This document shows, in pieces, positions 8,836 to 16,506 of a DNA stretch of 64,000 nucleotides (position 1 is the first letter of the stretch; each line of letters begins with the position of its first letter). The notes under the pieces were generated by a model. It ran no database searches and had not been told where the DNA came from. It saw only the letters and a list, made by a program, of their open reading frames with translations. Source of the stretch: Sphingobacterium kitahiroshimense (GTDB lineage: Bacteria; Bacteroidota; Bacteroidia; Sphingobacteriales; Sphingobacteriaceae); the NCBI RefSeq assembly GCF_025961315.1, contig NZ_JAOQNK010000001.1, positions 124,001 through 188,000 of the forward strand. The letters are read 5' to 3'. The translations under genes were made by a program, and so were the position numbers.

Positions 8836-9147
8836 ATGTTAAGTTTTATTGAACGAATCTGCCAACAGCTGGAGATCATTACCCAATTGTTGGAAAAATC
8901 TGTGCAACAGTATGAAGCATCTCTCTCGAGAGGCGATCTTCCCGATGCGGAAACCGACCTTTCACATCTGTCTGATTTACTGGATATCAATCAGGTGATC
9001 GATCTGTTGAAGATTTCGGAGGCGACCTATTACCGTTGGGTGAAACAGGGGGAGTTGATACCGCGAAGAAAAGGGAAGCGACACTATTACTGTCTATCTG
9101 ATCTGGACAGACAAATGAAAGAAGGTAGGAGAAGAGGAAGAATTTAG
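8836..9147 (+). CDS. Excisionase-like helix-turn-helix protein (HTH_17/MerR-type)
   Basis: 103 residues. An N-terminal helix (1-40) precedes a winged HTH: QVIDLLKISEATYYRWVKQ, then GELIPRRKGKRHYY, then a LSDLDRQM helix. This is the MerR-like/excisionase arrangement common in small Bacteroidota proteins carried on conjugative or integrative elements. It may act as a regulator or recombination-directionality factor, but no integrase is in the window. It is followed by a clear terminator and probably shares a transcript with the membrane gene upstream. Confidence 0.7.
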   Translation: MLSFIERICQQLEIITQLLEKSVQQYEASLSRGDLPDAETDLSHLSDLLDINQVIDLLKISEATYYRWVKQGELIPRRKGKRHYYCLSDLDRQMKEGRRRGRI

Positions 9148-9159
9148 TGATTTTAGTAT

Positions 9160-9197
9160 AAAAGTCATGCGATCAAAAGAAAGCATGACTTTTTTTA
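9160..9197 (+). terminator. Intrinsic terminator
   Basis: AAAGTCATGC stem, 12-base loop, GCATGACTTT stem and a T7 run, starting 13 bases after the HTH gene's stop codon. Confidence 0.85.
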
Positions 9198-9346
9198 TAT
9201 TTAAATTTGATAACTTGTTCTTTTAAAACATAATCGGTAATTTAAAATGACCAATTGTCGTACAACAGGAGCCTGGAGGGGATTGATGCGTGCTTAAGAT
9301 GATCAAAATTAATAGGAGTGAACATTGTCTTATTTAAAAATAAAAG

Positions 9347-9787
9347 ATGTCTAAAGAAAATTTAAATAGCCCATTTAAAATTATAATCTCGAATGGAATC
9401 ACCTATAGAGAGGATGATCCAAAGACCCCATATTCTGGAGCTTTCAACTGGACCGCTGTTGATGGCTCTGCTATAACATCAGTTTATGAAGATGGTTTTC
9501 TTGTCACTCAGTTGATTACGGACAATGGTCTGGCTAGAAGTAAAACGCTATTTAGAAAAGATCGCAGCCAAGAGATAACGATCTACGATGATAATGGAGA
9601 TATTTACATTAGAAATCAAATCGTGGACGGGAAATTGGACGGCATGACAGAGATTTACACAGATGGAGTATTATTGATAACTACAGAATTTAAAAAAGGA
9701 AGAAAAAATGGGGAGTGCATTGTATACCATGCTGATGGGTCTATTAATAAGCGGGAGTATTATCTCAATGATGTTAAACAAGATTAG
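9347..9787 (+). CDS. MORN/YwqK-like repeat protein
   Basis: 146 residues with no signal peptide. The sequence repeats short beta-hairpin units of the type Y-x-D-G-x-L and G-K-x-x-G: YEDGFLVTQLI, YDDNGDIYIRNQIVDGKLDG, YTDGVLLITTEFKKGRKNGE, YHADGSINKREYY. These are the MORN-variant repeats of the YwqK family, which includes proteins annotated as antitoxins or immunity proteins next to secreted toxins. There is no toxin adjacent now. The next gene and several fragments suggest an eroded toxin/immunity region; that reading is inference. Confidence 0.6.
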   Translation: MSKENLNSPFKIIISNGITYREDDPKTPYSGAFNWTAVDGSAITSVYEDGFLVTQLITDNGLARSKTLFRKDRSQEITIYDDNGDIYIRNQIVDGKLDGMTEIYTDGVLLITTEFKKGRKNGECIVYHADGSINKREYYLNDVKQD

Positions 9788-9966
9788 AAACATAAGATGA
9801 ATTCTAGCTCTGTTCAATATGTAGGAATTAATGAAAACTATTTATTTCTTGTACTTTCTTGAGAAAAACTCATTAGAGAAGTAATGGGAAAATTAGGAAG
9901 CCATAATATGAAAATAAAGCCCATTACAGATCTAATTTAGAAAAGTATCCATACTGAAAAAAATAC

Positions 9967-10791
9967 ATGAGCATAGTAAAAATACCGAAAAAATTACGAG
10001 ATATTTTGGACACTTTACGAAGTGGACAAATTGAAATTGGTCTAGAGCAGTTAGAGCAAATAAAAGGCTTTGAACCTCAGAAAGCTATAGTTCATGCGGA
10101 GATAAATTACTTCAACAGCAATTACGAAATCGCGATGACAAACGATGAAAGTGGTTTGCCATTTAATGACCAATGGTATGCTGGAAACGTTTTAAGTGAG
10201 CACTTTTCTGCATACACGAATACGGCTTTAATTACGGGAAGTATTTCAAGAGCAGAGACTTTTTACAGCAATTTCTTAATTGAAAAAGAAAAATTAAATT
10301 TACCTGAACATCAGATACGCACTTATAGGTTTCAAATTGAACGTCATTTATCTAAACTAAAGGGAGAAAACATCTTGAGTATTTGGGATAAACCGATTAA
10401 AATTATAAATGACGGTAAATCAACTGAGGAATTTATTGCACAACTGAAGCAGTATCGTCCAAAATTGACATTTGATAGTGAAAAAGGAGCGGAATACCTG
10501 CTTCACTTTATGTTAGAGTCAGGAAATACGGACGAAAGTCTAGCCTATTATGAAAAGTTTGCTGCTAAAATTTTCCTAGATAATATCCACATAAATGCCG
10601 CAAGACTTTTTTATCTGACAGGGCAGATCGAAAAAGCAAGACAAGCTTTACTAACGTTTGCAAAAAATTGGTATCCTGTTGAGCACATCCAAATTACCCC
10701 AATGGTGTTGTTCGATTATGATGACTTGTTACCGGTTTTGACAAAAGAGTTTAACCAAGAGATTTTAAGTCTTCCAAAAGGAAAACAATAA
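9967..10791 (+). CDS. Helical-repeat (TPR-like) cytosolic protein
   Basis: 274 residues, no signal peptide. It is predicted all-helical with TPR-like pairs: LRSGQIEIGLEQLEQIKGF, HAEINYFNSNYEIAM, ISRAETFYSNFLIEKEKL, NTDESLAYYEKFAAKIF, INAARLFYLTGQIEKARQ. I do not recognise a named family. Single-copy proteins of this kind next to MORN-type proteins are often immunity proteins in polymorphic-toxin cassettes, but nothing here proves that. An 18-codon block (DNIHINAARLFYL) recurs as a fragment at 15464-15517, so a second copy of this gene type once stood about 5 kb downstream. Confidence 0.6.
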   Translation: MSIVKIPKKLRDILDTLRSGQIEIGLEQLEQIKGFEPQKAIVHAEINYFNSNYEIAMTNDESGLPFNDQWYAGNVLSEHFSAYTNTALITGSISRAETFYSNFLIEKEKLNLPEHQIRTYRFQIERHLSKLKGENILSIWDKPIKIINDGKSTEEFIAQLKQYRPKLTFDSEKGAEYLLHFMLESGNTDESLAYYEKFAAKIFLDNIHINAARLFYLTGQIEKARQALLTFAKNWYPVEHIQITPMVLFDYDDLLPVLTKEFNQEILSLPKGKQ

Positions 10792-10816
10792 AGCAATTTA
10801 GGGAGTGACAGCTGTT

Positions 10817-10945
10817 GTGAAAAAAGAAAACATCTCCATTGTCACTGACAATCAGATGCTAAGTTGTACAACAATTCGTCTGCCGGGTAGTGGCGTATAT
10901 AATATCAAAGAGCACGAATGGAGACAAATACCTTACGAATTGTAA
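10817..10945 (+). pseudogene. Possible gene remnant (42-codon frame)
   Basis: A frame starting at GTG 10817 reads ISIVTDNQMLSC, TIRLPGSGVYNI and KEHEWRQIPYEL before TAA. The composition is protein-like, unlike the AT-rich sequence around it, and it fits the C-terminus of a soluble enzyme. It is too short to identify. Left over from a larger gene, or chance. Confidence 0.25.
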
Positions 10946-11025
10946 ACGATGACCCTCAAATATAAATTGGTCATAGATTGCCAGCGATAAAACTTGTAAT
11001 TTACGGGAGTTCTTAGTATTGCTAA

Positions 11026-11688
11026 ATGAATATAATCATGATGAGAAAATATCTTTGTATAATGCTTCTTTTTATCGCTGCAGCGAATGGTCTGCGTGCG
11101 CAAACGGTGACCAGTAAATTGCTCCCAACCAAATTAAAGGCAAGTTTTGAACGTGTAAAAGATGCTATCCCTGATATGCCCGGCTGGTACATTGATCAGG
11201 ATATGGAGGTTAAAGCCCTGGCGCATACAGATACTACTGCTACCTTTGAAATCCAGGAGAAAGGTTTAAGTACTGAAATACTTGTTGACAACGAAAAAGA
11301 GTATAATAAGCTGGTCGCAGCGGCAGCAAAAGACGTTTCCAAACCAAGTATTTATATGCTCTATAATTACAAGTTAAAAGGCAAAAAAACGCAGTTTGTG
11401 CCGATAAAAAAAAGCTTTTTATTTTTTGAATACGGGTTTATCTGGACACTGACCGTAAAAAAAATAGCAGAAAACGAAACTGAGCTTTCATTTGCATATA
11501 AATCGCTGGCTCCCACATTTGCCAATAAAATAGAAAGCGAATTTAAAAGCGATACCTATTATAGCAACAAAATTTTAAAAATCTCGGTCGATGATAAGCG
11601 CATGCGTGAACGGATCAACGATATTTTGATCAACAAAATGCATGTCGACAGGGATTATCCGGCGCCATCTTATCCAATGCGTAATTAG
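11026..11688 (+). CDS. Secreted hypothetical protein, 220 residues
   Basis: A Sec signal peptide ends near residue 26 (GLRA|QTV); starting at the third or fourth ATG (11041 or 11044) would give a more usual signal. The mature part is a mixed alpha/beta domain with SKLLPTKLKASFERVKDAIPDMPGWYIDQDMEVKAL, paired strands ATFEIQEKGLSTEILVDN and FGFIWTLTVKKIAENETELSFAY, and a C-terminal helix. The SRPBCC-like look is only an impression. It is convergent with the cytolysin-like operon, with about 55 bases between stops. Confidence 0.6.
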   Translation: MNIIMMRKYLCIMLLFIAAANGLRAQTVTSKLLPTKLKASFERVKDAIPDMPGWYIDQDMEVKALAHTDTTATFEIQEKGLSTEILVDNEKEYNKLVAAAAKDVSKPSIYMLYNYKLKGKKTQFVPIKKSFLFFEYGFIWTLTVKKIAENETELSFAYKSLAPTFANKIESEFKSDTYYSNKILKISVDDKRMRERINDILINKMHVDRDYPAPSYPMRN

Positions 11689-11744
11689 GTTTTATACTTT
11701 GTGCCAAGCTGTAATCATTGAAATGTGATCATGTTCAAATATTT

Positions 11745-12593
11745 CTACGGTGTAACTACCATATAGCCATCTTTTAAATCAGCTCCAGTAAACCAGATTG
11801 GTCTTAGGAAATCCTCTTTTGTGATAGGGGTAGTCAGATAATGACGAAGGATTTCAAAGGGGTCTCCGTCCTGAAGGTCTACTTGCTTTGTATCCGAAAT
11901 TTGGAAATGAATGGTTGAATTTGCCAAGATTGCCTCGTCCTGCTCGGTTACTGCTCTTTTATAATATTTTTTTTCTATCAATGCTTTTATCGTTTCATAG
12001 TCCGCATCAGACTCAATGAAAATTGATGCGGCTCTTCCAAAGGAGATTCCATCAACATACATATAGTCCTGTGGGTCACGACCTTTCATAGCAACATGTG
12101 CTCTTGCTTTGGCATAATCAGGCATACAATCTAAACTATAGATAAGATTGGTGAATTTTGCAGCATAAATCGGTTTGGAATTTTTAGCTTTTGGGTTGAC
12201 GGCAAGCATTATTTCTGGATTTATCTTTTGACCAAAAAATGCCCCTAACTTTTCATACGATGCTACTTTTCGGGTATGGGGTGACGATTCGCTGACTATT
12301 GTTGAGAGGTCATTGCCCTCAATATCTTTCAGTATAAATTTGATCATCGCAGATTTGCTCGGAACTATGAGCGTGACATCTGTTGTTTGTAAATAGTCTA
12401 CAGGCGGGAGGTTTGCAGCTTCGACAAATTCATAATTATCTGCATTGAGCGAACTGATCTTCATAATTGCACCCAGGTATAGTTTCTCAATATTTTTATT
12501 GGTGAAAATCCTGTCTCTGTCATCGTCGACTTCTTGTGCTATGACATTTAAACAAAATAGGTGCAATAATATGATGAGTATTTTTACTTTCAT
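11745..12593 (-). CDS. Cholesterol-dependent-cytolysin-like protein (CDCL), domains 1-3 only
   Basis: 282 residues with a signal peptide ending IA|Q (residue 20). By eye it follows thiol-activated cytolysins from their domain 1 onward: TDVTLIVPSKSAM matches the LSIDLP...NATKS region; the AKFTNLIYSLDCMP strand matches the VSFKQIYYNVNV strand. YVDGISFGRAASIFIESDADYETIKALI (given in parts: YVDGISFGR, then IFIESDA) matches the conserved VAYGR...LKLET segment, and PIWFTGADLKDGYMV matches PIAYTTNFLKDNELA. It stops there, so domain 4 with the Trp-rich undecapeptide is missing. CDC-like proteins in short and long forms are known from Bacteroidota and act as antibacterial pores. It overlaps the upstream lipoprotein by ATGA, indicating co-translation. 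Confidence 0.75.
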   Translation of the reverse strand: MKVKILIILLHLFCLNVIAQEVDDDRDRIFTNKNIEKLYLGAIMKISSLNADNYEFVEAANLPPVDYLQTTDVTLIVPSKSAMIKFILKDIEGNDLSTIVSESSPHTRKVASYEKLGAFFGQKINPEIMLAVNPKAKNSKPIYAAKFTNLIYSLDCMPDYAKARAHVAMKGRDPQDYMYVDGISFGRAASIFIESDADYETIKALIEKKYYKRAVTEQDEAILANSTIHFQISDTKQVDLQDGDPFEILRHYLTTPITKEDFLRPIWFTGADLKDGYMVVTP

Positions 12594-13207
12594 GACTTTA
12601 CATTTTCGGGTACATAAATAACCTTGATTTTTAACCAGATCGTTTTCATTTCGGCTCTACTTTTATCACTCAATATTTCATTTATCGACGATGGATTATA
12701 AAGCTGACCCGAGCGGAGGGCATTGGAATTCTCACTTTTTAATTGACTGTTATAGAGTGCGATATTTAATGAGATCTCATTTTTGTCATTCTTGGTAGCA
12801 AAGTGTTTCCAATCCTTGTCTTGATCCTGATAAATAAACAAATCTTCTTTTTCCCATTTTATTTTATACGACTCCTTATAGCCACCAGCTTTGGAAATAA
12901 ACAATGAATCCTTTTTGAGGGTCATGGCCTGAGGTCTGAAATATTTTGGACGGTTCTTGAAGTTCTTATCTTGATCACTTTGTGCAAATGAAGATAGCAA
13001 CTCATTATTTTGATAAAGGCCAAATTCCAATAGGCTCTCCGTGCTGTAAACATATGTCTGATCCTTGATCGGGTCTGGACCTTTCTCAGGTTCTGGCTGA
13101 GGTATTACTTTTGGTTCTTCGGGCGTTGTTTTTGTACAGGATTGGAATACGATAGCTCCTAGGAAAAATATAAGGATATATCGAATATTGATAGCGGGAA
13201 TCTTCAT
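12590..13207 (-). CDS. Lipoprotein partner of the CDC-like protein
   Basis: 205 residues with a lipobox (VFQSC, Cys 24) and a Pro/Glu-rich linker (about 27-50) before a beta-rich domain: YVYSTESLLEFGLYQNNELL, TLKKDSLFISKAGGY, KIKWEKEDLFIYQ, ISLNIALYNSQL. It is transcribed first and its stop overlaps the cytolysin-like start (ATGA), a strong sign that the two proteins work together. I do not recognise the fold. It could be a pore partner, a surface anchor or an immunity lipoprotein; sequence alone does not choose between them. Confidence 0.6.
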   Translation of the reverse strand: MKIPAINIRYILIFFLGAIVFQSCTKTTPEEPKVIPQPEPEKGPDPIKDQTYVYSTESLLEFGLYQNNELLSSFAQSDQDKNFKNRPKYFRPQAMTLKKDSLFISKAGGYKESYKIKWEKEDLFIYQDQDKDWKHFATKNDKNEISLNIALYNSQLKSENSNALRSGQLYNPSSINEILSDKSRAEMKTIWLKIKVIYVPENVKS

Positions 13208-13358
13208 TTCATTAAACTTATAAAGTTAAAAGCTCTATTTTTGCTTACATCATATTTGGTTTTCTTTATAAATGTAGTGATTGTAAAATAGATTAACAAA
13301 ATTAAATTCTCTTTGTTGGGAATATTTTATTTTGCTATAAGTCTATAGAAAACCAGTT

Positions 13359-13463
13359 TTATGATGACCCGCTCCCTATGGCAGTCTTTGTGACCGGAAA
13401 TGAAATGCCCCAAAAAGCTGTTCCAAGAATCAGAAGCGGTATAAACAGATTTTTACTTTTCAT
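13359..13463 (-). pseudogene. Truncated EamA/DMT-family exporter, N-terminal 30 residues only
   Basis: ATG at 13463 opens a frame reading LFIPLLILGTAFWGISFPV then TKTAIG, the first transmembrane helix of an EamA (drug/metabolite transporter) protein, whose conserved start is LLxxxxWGxxFxxxK. After TKTAIG the reading frame turns into unrelated sequence and stops within five codons. The start is 12 bases beyond the PaiA-type gene's stop, as in an operon. The break near 13370 therefore marks a recombination or deletion point, with the cytolysin-like operon on the other side. Confidence 0.65.
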
Positions 13464-13475
13464 ATTAAAAGATGA

Positions 13476-13994
13476 CTACAGCATTTTTTTCATCATGATA
13501 TCAGTTTGCTCATCGTCACCTAGAACAAATATGTGTTTGTCAAACTCTATAAAACCATTTTTTTTGTAGAAGCTTATCGCTCTCGGGTTCTCTTCCCAAA
13601 CACCTAACCATACATATTCAGATTTTCTTTCCAATGCGATCTGTAGTGCTTTTTCGTAAAGAATCTGACCGATTTTTTTTCCGTGATAATCCTGCAGCAC
13701 GTAAATCCTTTCTATTTCCAAGCTTTCGTGATGCTGCTCTTCAGTTTGAGATTCTCCAACATTTAGTTTTAAGTATCCTATTACTTCCTGGTTATCTAAA
13801 GCAAAATAAAACTCTGAATACGGATTGGTCAGTTCTTCTGTCAACTTATCTACTGAAAAACCTTCTTCAAGATATTTTTTCATATTTTCTTCCGAATTGC
13901 TTTCGGAAAATGTTTCGAAAAACGTTTGTTTTCCAATTTTTTGTAAATCTTTTATATCACTTAAAGTGACCTTTTTTATATTGATTTTTTCCAT
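13476..13994 (-). CDS. PaiA-like GNAT N-acetyltransferase
   Basis: About 172 residues from the ATG at 13994. A start at 14018 is possible but would add eight residues and overlap the upstream gene. It follows Bacillus PaiA closely by eye: the ETFSESNSEENMKKYLEEGF N-terminal block, LEIERIYVLQDYHGKKIGQILY (acetyl-CoA loop), WLGVWEENPRAISFYKKNGF and a C-terminal GDDEQTDIMM. PaiA acetylates spermidine and spermine with acetyl-CoA in the cytosol. It follows a second, SSAT-type acetyltransferase and precedes a truncated exporter, so the set may have handled polyamines or related amines. Confidence 0.85.
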   Translation of the reverse strand: MEKINIKKVTLSDIKDLQKIGKQTFFETFSESNSEENMKKYLEEGFSVDKLTEELTNPYSEFYFALDNQEVIGYLKLNVGESQTEEQHHESLEIERIYVLQDYHGKKIGQILYEKALQIALERKSEYVWLGVWEENPRAISFYKKNGFIEFDKHIFVLGDDEQTDIMMKKML

Positions 13995-13999
13995 GTTTT

Positions 14000-14476
14000 T
14001 TATTTTGAAATGTTCCATTCATAGTTTAACCATTCTGTATTCTCATTTGCACCCAGCCGTTCGTAGAATTTTTTTCCAGATTCGTTCCAAGGTGCTACGG
14101 TCCATTTTATTTGTGCACAGTTGTTATGCTCAGCTTCGATACGTAATGCGTTCATTAACTGTTCTCCGATTTTTTGACCTCTGTAATTGGTATCCACAAA
14201 TAGTTCTTTTAAATAGATCGACGGTCTGTTCTGTGCCGTATACGGAAGAAAGTAATATACCAGCATACCTACGAGTGAATCCCCATCTACAGCAACGATA
14301 GCGTAAAAGTCAGGAGGACTTTTTTTAAAGCCACTTTCTAAAACGATATCTGGTGTAATAGCAAAAGATTCGATGTAACTTTCAAAGACTGCCAATTCTT
14401 TCATCAGAAGCCACAGCTTTTCACTGTCGGCAGCAACTGCCTTGCGTATTTTTATTTCTGGATGGTTTACATTCAT
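14000..14476 (-). CDS. Spermidine/diamine N-acetyltransferase-like GNAT (SSAT type)
   Basis: 158 residues. It matches the SSAT/thialysine-acetyltransferase layout: IRKAVAADSEKLWLLMKELAVFE, ITPDIVLESGF, a VGMLVYYF strand, YLKELFVDTNYRGQKIG (acetyl-CoA binding loop), then WTVAPWNESGKKFYERLGA, the WNxxxxxFYxxxGA signature of this group. Reaction: transfer of acetyl from acetyl-CoA to a primary amine of a di- or polyamine. It is first in a short operon with the PaiA-like enzyme, which starts within 10 bases of its stop. Confidence 0.85.
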   Translation of the reverse strand: MNVNHPEIKIRKAVAADSEKLWLLMKELAVFESYIESFAITPDIVLESGFKKSPPDFYAIVAVDGDSLVGMLVYYFLPYTAQNRPSIYLKELFVDTNYRGQKIGEQLMNALRIEAEHNNCAQIKWTVAPWNESGKKFYERLGANENTEWLNYEWNISK

Positions 14477-14834
14477 ATTTTTAATGTTGAATTGAAGTTT
14501 TTTTGTATTTGAATTGATCTATGGGATAATTCGTATATCATGATTCTAAATACAATAGATGTGATTTTAAGCTTAGTTATTATCTAATTTTAAATATACC
14601 TTATCCTCTTTCTAAGTGTAAAAGTATCAAATGTATTAATGCAAAAAAATGCTATTTTACTATTATTTAATGCGTTTTTTGCATAAGTAACAATATGGTG
14701 AGTTGTATAGTGGTGCATTAAAAGTGATTCCGCGGATGTTATGGATAATGTTGCTAAGTATCTTAAAGTCTCAAAATGGAAAGTTCGGAAGTATTCCAAC
14801 CTGTTATTCGGAAAGTCAATTCATAAATATGTAA
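14477..14834. other. Intergenic stretch, nothing recognised
   Basis: AT-rich sequence between the divergent acetyltransferase operon and the lipoprotein gene. The only frame above 60 codons (minus strand, 14590-14799) is Leu/Thr/His-rich, without start context or domain, and I treat it as chance. The region holds the acetyltransferase promoter. Confidence 0.5.
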
Positions 14835-14957
14835 GGAAGCCATGTATCATGGACTTCAATAGATGTAGGTCTTGATATTTCAAATATCTCTGTTAATCTT
14901 ACCTTTCAAACTACTGATTCTAATGGAGGTAAAGCAAATTGGAAGGCAACAACATAA
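14835..14957 (+). pseudogene. C-terminal remnant of an unknown protein
   Basis: After a stop at 14832 the frame reads 40 codons (SWTSIDVGLDISNISVNL, then FQTTDSNGGKANWKATT) before TAA. The content looks like a protein C-terminus, not random AT-rich DNA. It ends 19 bases before the lipoprotein start. It may be the tail of a lost gene whose 3' neighbour was the lipoprotein, as in a toxin-immunity pair, but that is a guess. Confidence 0.3.
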
Positions 14958-14976
14958 AAATGGTTATCTTGTTAGT

Positions 14977-15393
14977 ATGAAAAAGCTTATTTTTATTCCA
15001 TTTATAATTTTAATATTATTCTCTTGCCAGAATAGTAATAGAACAGTAGAAAATAAAAAAGTAACGAAAACTAAGGAGGAAGAGCCCTATTTTAGACCTG
15101 ATTATCATTATGCGCAGCAGACACCTGATAGTCTACGAACTCCAGAACAAAATGCTTTGCTAAAAAAGCTTTCAATTGTGCTTTATGAAAATCTTGCTGT
15201 AAAAGACAACAAAATGGTGTTCAACTTAAATGAAAAAGAATTTGTAGCTAAAGGAATTCCTGTTGAATATTATGAATTAATCCAAAAAGATTTGATCAAT
15301 AATAATAAATTTTTCAAAGAAAACAATTATACAAACGTGGATTCAATTTTAAGAGAATCTAACAAACAGATCAAAGATTCACTGGGGTTATAG
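14977..15393 (+). CDS. Small lipoprotein, 138 residues
   Basis: Start chosen at ATG 14977, which gives a clean lipoprotein signal (KKLIFIPFIILILFSC, Cys 17). A longer frame from 14872 would put 35 non-signal residues before it. The mature protein is Asn/Lys/Glu-rich: a charged linker, then helical segments (TPEQNALLKKLSIVLYENL, EFVAKGIPVEYYELIQKDL). It ends with IKDSLGL. No family recognised. Stand-alone lipoproteins in this position can be immunity proteins, but there is no toxin beside it now. Confidence 0.6.
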   Translation: MKKLIFIPFIILILFSCQNSNRTVENKKVTKTKEEEPYFRPDYHYAQQTPDSLRTPEQNALLKKLSIVLYENLAVKDNKMVFNLNEKEFVAKGIPVEYYELIQKDLINNNKFFKENNYTNVDSILRESNKQIKDSLGL

Positions 15394-15463
15394 CAGTTTA
15401 ATAAGACATATGGACGGTACTTTAAAAAAACGTTTACAATCATGTAAAAGGTTTTTTAATGAT

Positions 15464-15517
15464 AAAGTTTTCACGGATGATATTCACATAAATGCTGCAA
15501 GACTTTTTTATTTGAGT
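15464..15517 (+). pseudogene. Fragment homologous to the TPR-like gene at 9967
   Basis: Eighteen codons read KVFTDDIHINAARLFYLS, against KIFLDNIHINAARLFYLT in the intact gene (10567-10620), with about 10 of 54 bases different. Flanking sequence is unrelated. It sits within a short open frame (from 15410) that continues into the antisense of the kinase gene and is not itself a gene. Confidence 0.75.
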
Positions 15518-15552
15518 AATCTTACCATATTTTTCACATCTAAACCGGTTGA

Positions 15553-16506
15553 TTATTTACCATTGCCCTTATGCTTTTGGAGGAGATATTGGTATAAATT
15601 ATCTACGTCTTCCTTCAAAAAAAGCCCAGTTCCTTCTGCCATTGTGGTCGCTGTACCACAAGCAATGCCCATACGCAATATTTCTTCCGCATTTCCCTCA
15701 TTTACCATAACAGAAACCATACCTGCGACCATACTATCTCCTGCTCCGACCGTACTACGGATCTTCACAAGCGGAGCAGCTTTTTGTATCTTTCCTTTTT
15801 CAGAATACAGTACAGCACCTTTAGCACCTAAAGAAACAACAATTATTTCCGCTTTACCGTTTTGTATCAAATTTTTGGCGGCTTCATCCATTGTGGTTTC
15901 GGTCAATTCGCTTTTTCCTGAAAGAGCTGCTAACTCTCCAATATTAGGCTTCACGAGAAAAACACCCTCGTTCACAGCTATTTCCAATGCTTTACCAGAG
16001 GTGTCTACAATGACTTTGCTGTTTTTGTGCTTACATATCTGAATAATGTCCTTTATAAAGTCCGGTTTAACTTGTTCAGGTAAGCTGCCGCTTATAATTG
16101 TTATTTCGGGAAAAGTACTTATGCTTTCAATAGTTCTTAAAATATTGATTTGTTCTTCCTCAGATATAGGTTGCCCCGGAAAACCGAACCTGAATTGTTG
16201 ATTATTTAAAGTATCTACAACAATAAAGTTTTCTCTTGTTTCATTTCCAACCGGCAAAGGCAAAATATCAAGTTCTTCCTTTTGCAAAAGCTCTTCAAGA
16301 AGTTTCCCTGTCCTGCCTCCCGATGTAAGAATTGTAGTTGATGCTATCCCTAATCTTTTTAATGCCCGTGATACATTAATACCTCCGCCACCGGGTTCAT
16401 ATTTTGGAGCTTCACAACGCAGTTTCTTTTCGGGTACAAGCCCTTTAACCGTACTGCTTTTATCAATGCAGGGGTTTAATGTTATGGTTAGGACTGATTT
16501 TGACAT
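15553..16506 (-). CDS. pfkB: PfkB-type phosphofructokinase (6-phosphofructokinase isozyme 2-like)
   Basis: 317 residues from the ATG at 16506, which gives SVLTITLNPCID at the N-terminus; ten extra codons upstream are possible. It follows E. coli Pfk-2 along its whole length: KLRCEAPKYEPGGGGINVSRALKRLG, the ISGSLPEQVK turn, a conserved KPNIGELAAL, VVSLGAKGAV and the ATP/catalytic motif STVGAGDSMVAGM with its catalytic Asp. Reaction: ATP-dependent phosphorylation of fructose-6-phosphate, or of a related sugar phosphate, in the cytosol. It has no sugar-operon neighbours and is flanked by fragments, so it may be a transferred gene. Confidence 0.88.
   Translation of the reverse strand: MSKSVLTITLNPCIDKSSTVKGLVPEKKLRCEAPKYEPGGGGINVSRALKRLGIASTTILTSGGRTGKLLEELLQKEELDILPLPVGNETRENFIVVDTLNNQQFRFGFPGQPISEEEQINILRTIESISTFPEITIISGSLPEQVKPDFIKDIIQICKHKNSKVIVDTSGKALEIAVNEGVFLVKPNIGELAALSGKSELTETTMDEAAKNLIQNGKAEIIVVSLGAKGAVLYSEKGKIQKAAPLVKIRSTVGAGDSMVAGMVSVMVNEGNAEEILRMGIACGTATTMAEGTGLFLKEDVDNLYQYLLQKHKGNGK

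Noticed and set aside
14590-14799. A 70-codon minus-strand frame in the 14.5-14.8 kb gap
   Set aside because: AT-rich, no motif, and poor start context.
15410-16042. A 210-codon plus-strand frame across the kinase gene
   Set aside because: It is antisense to the complete PfkB-type gene. Only its first bases, with the TPR-like fragment, have meaning.
15553-16506. 1-phosphofructokinase (FruK) call for the PfkB-family gene
   Set aside because: The sequence matches E. coli Pfk-2 more closely (YEPGGGGINV, STVGAGDSMV) and no fructose PTS genes are nearby.
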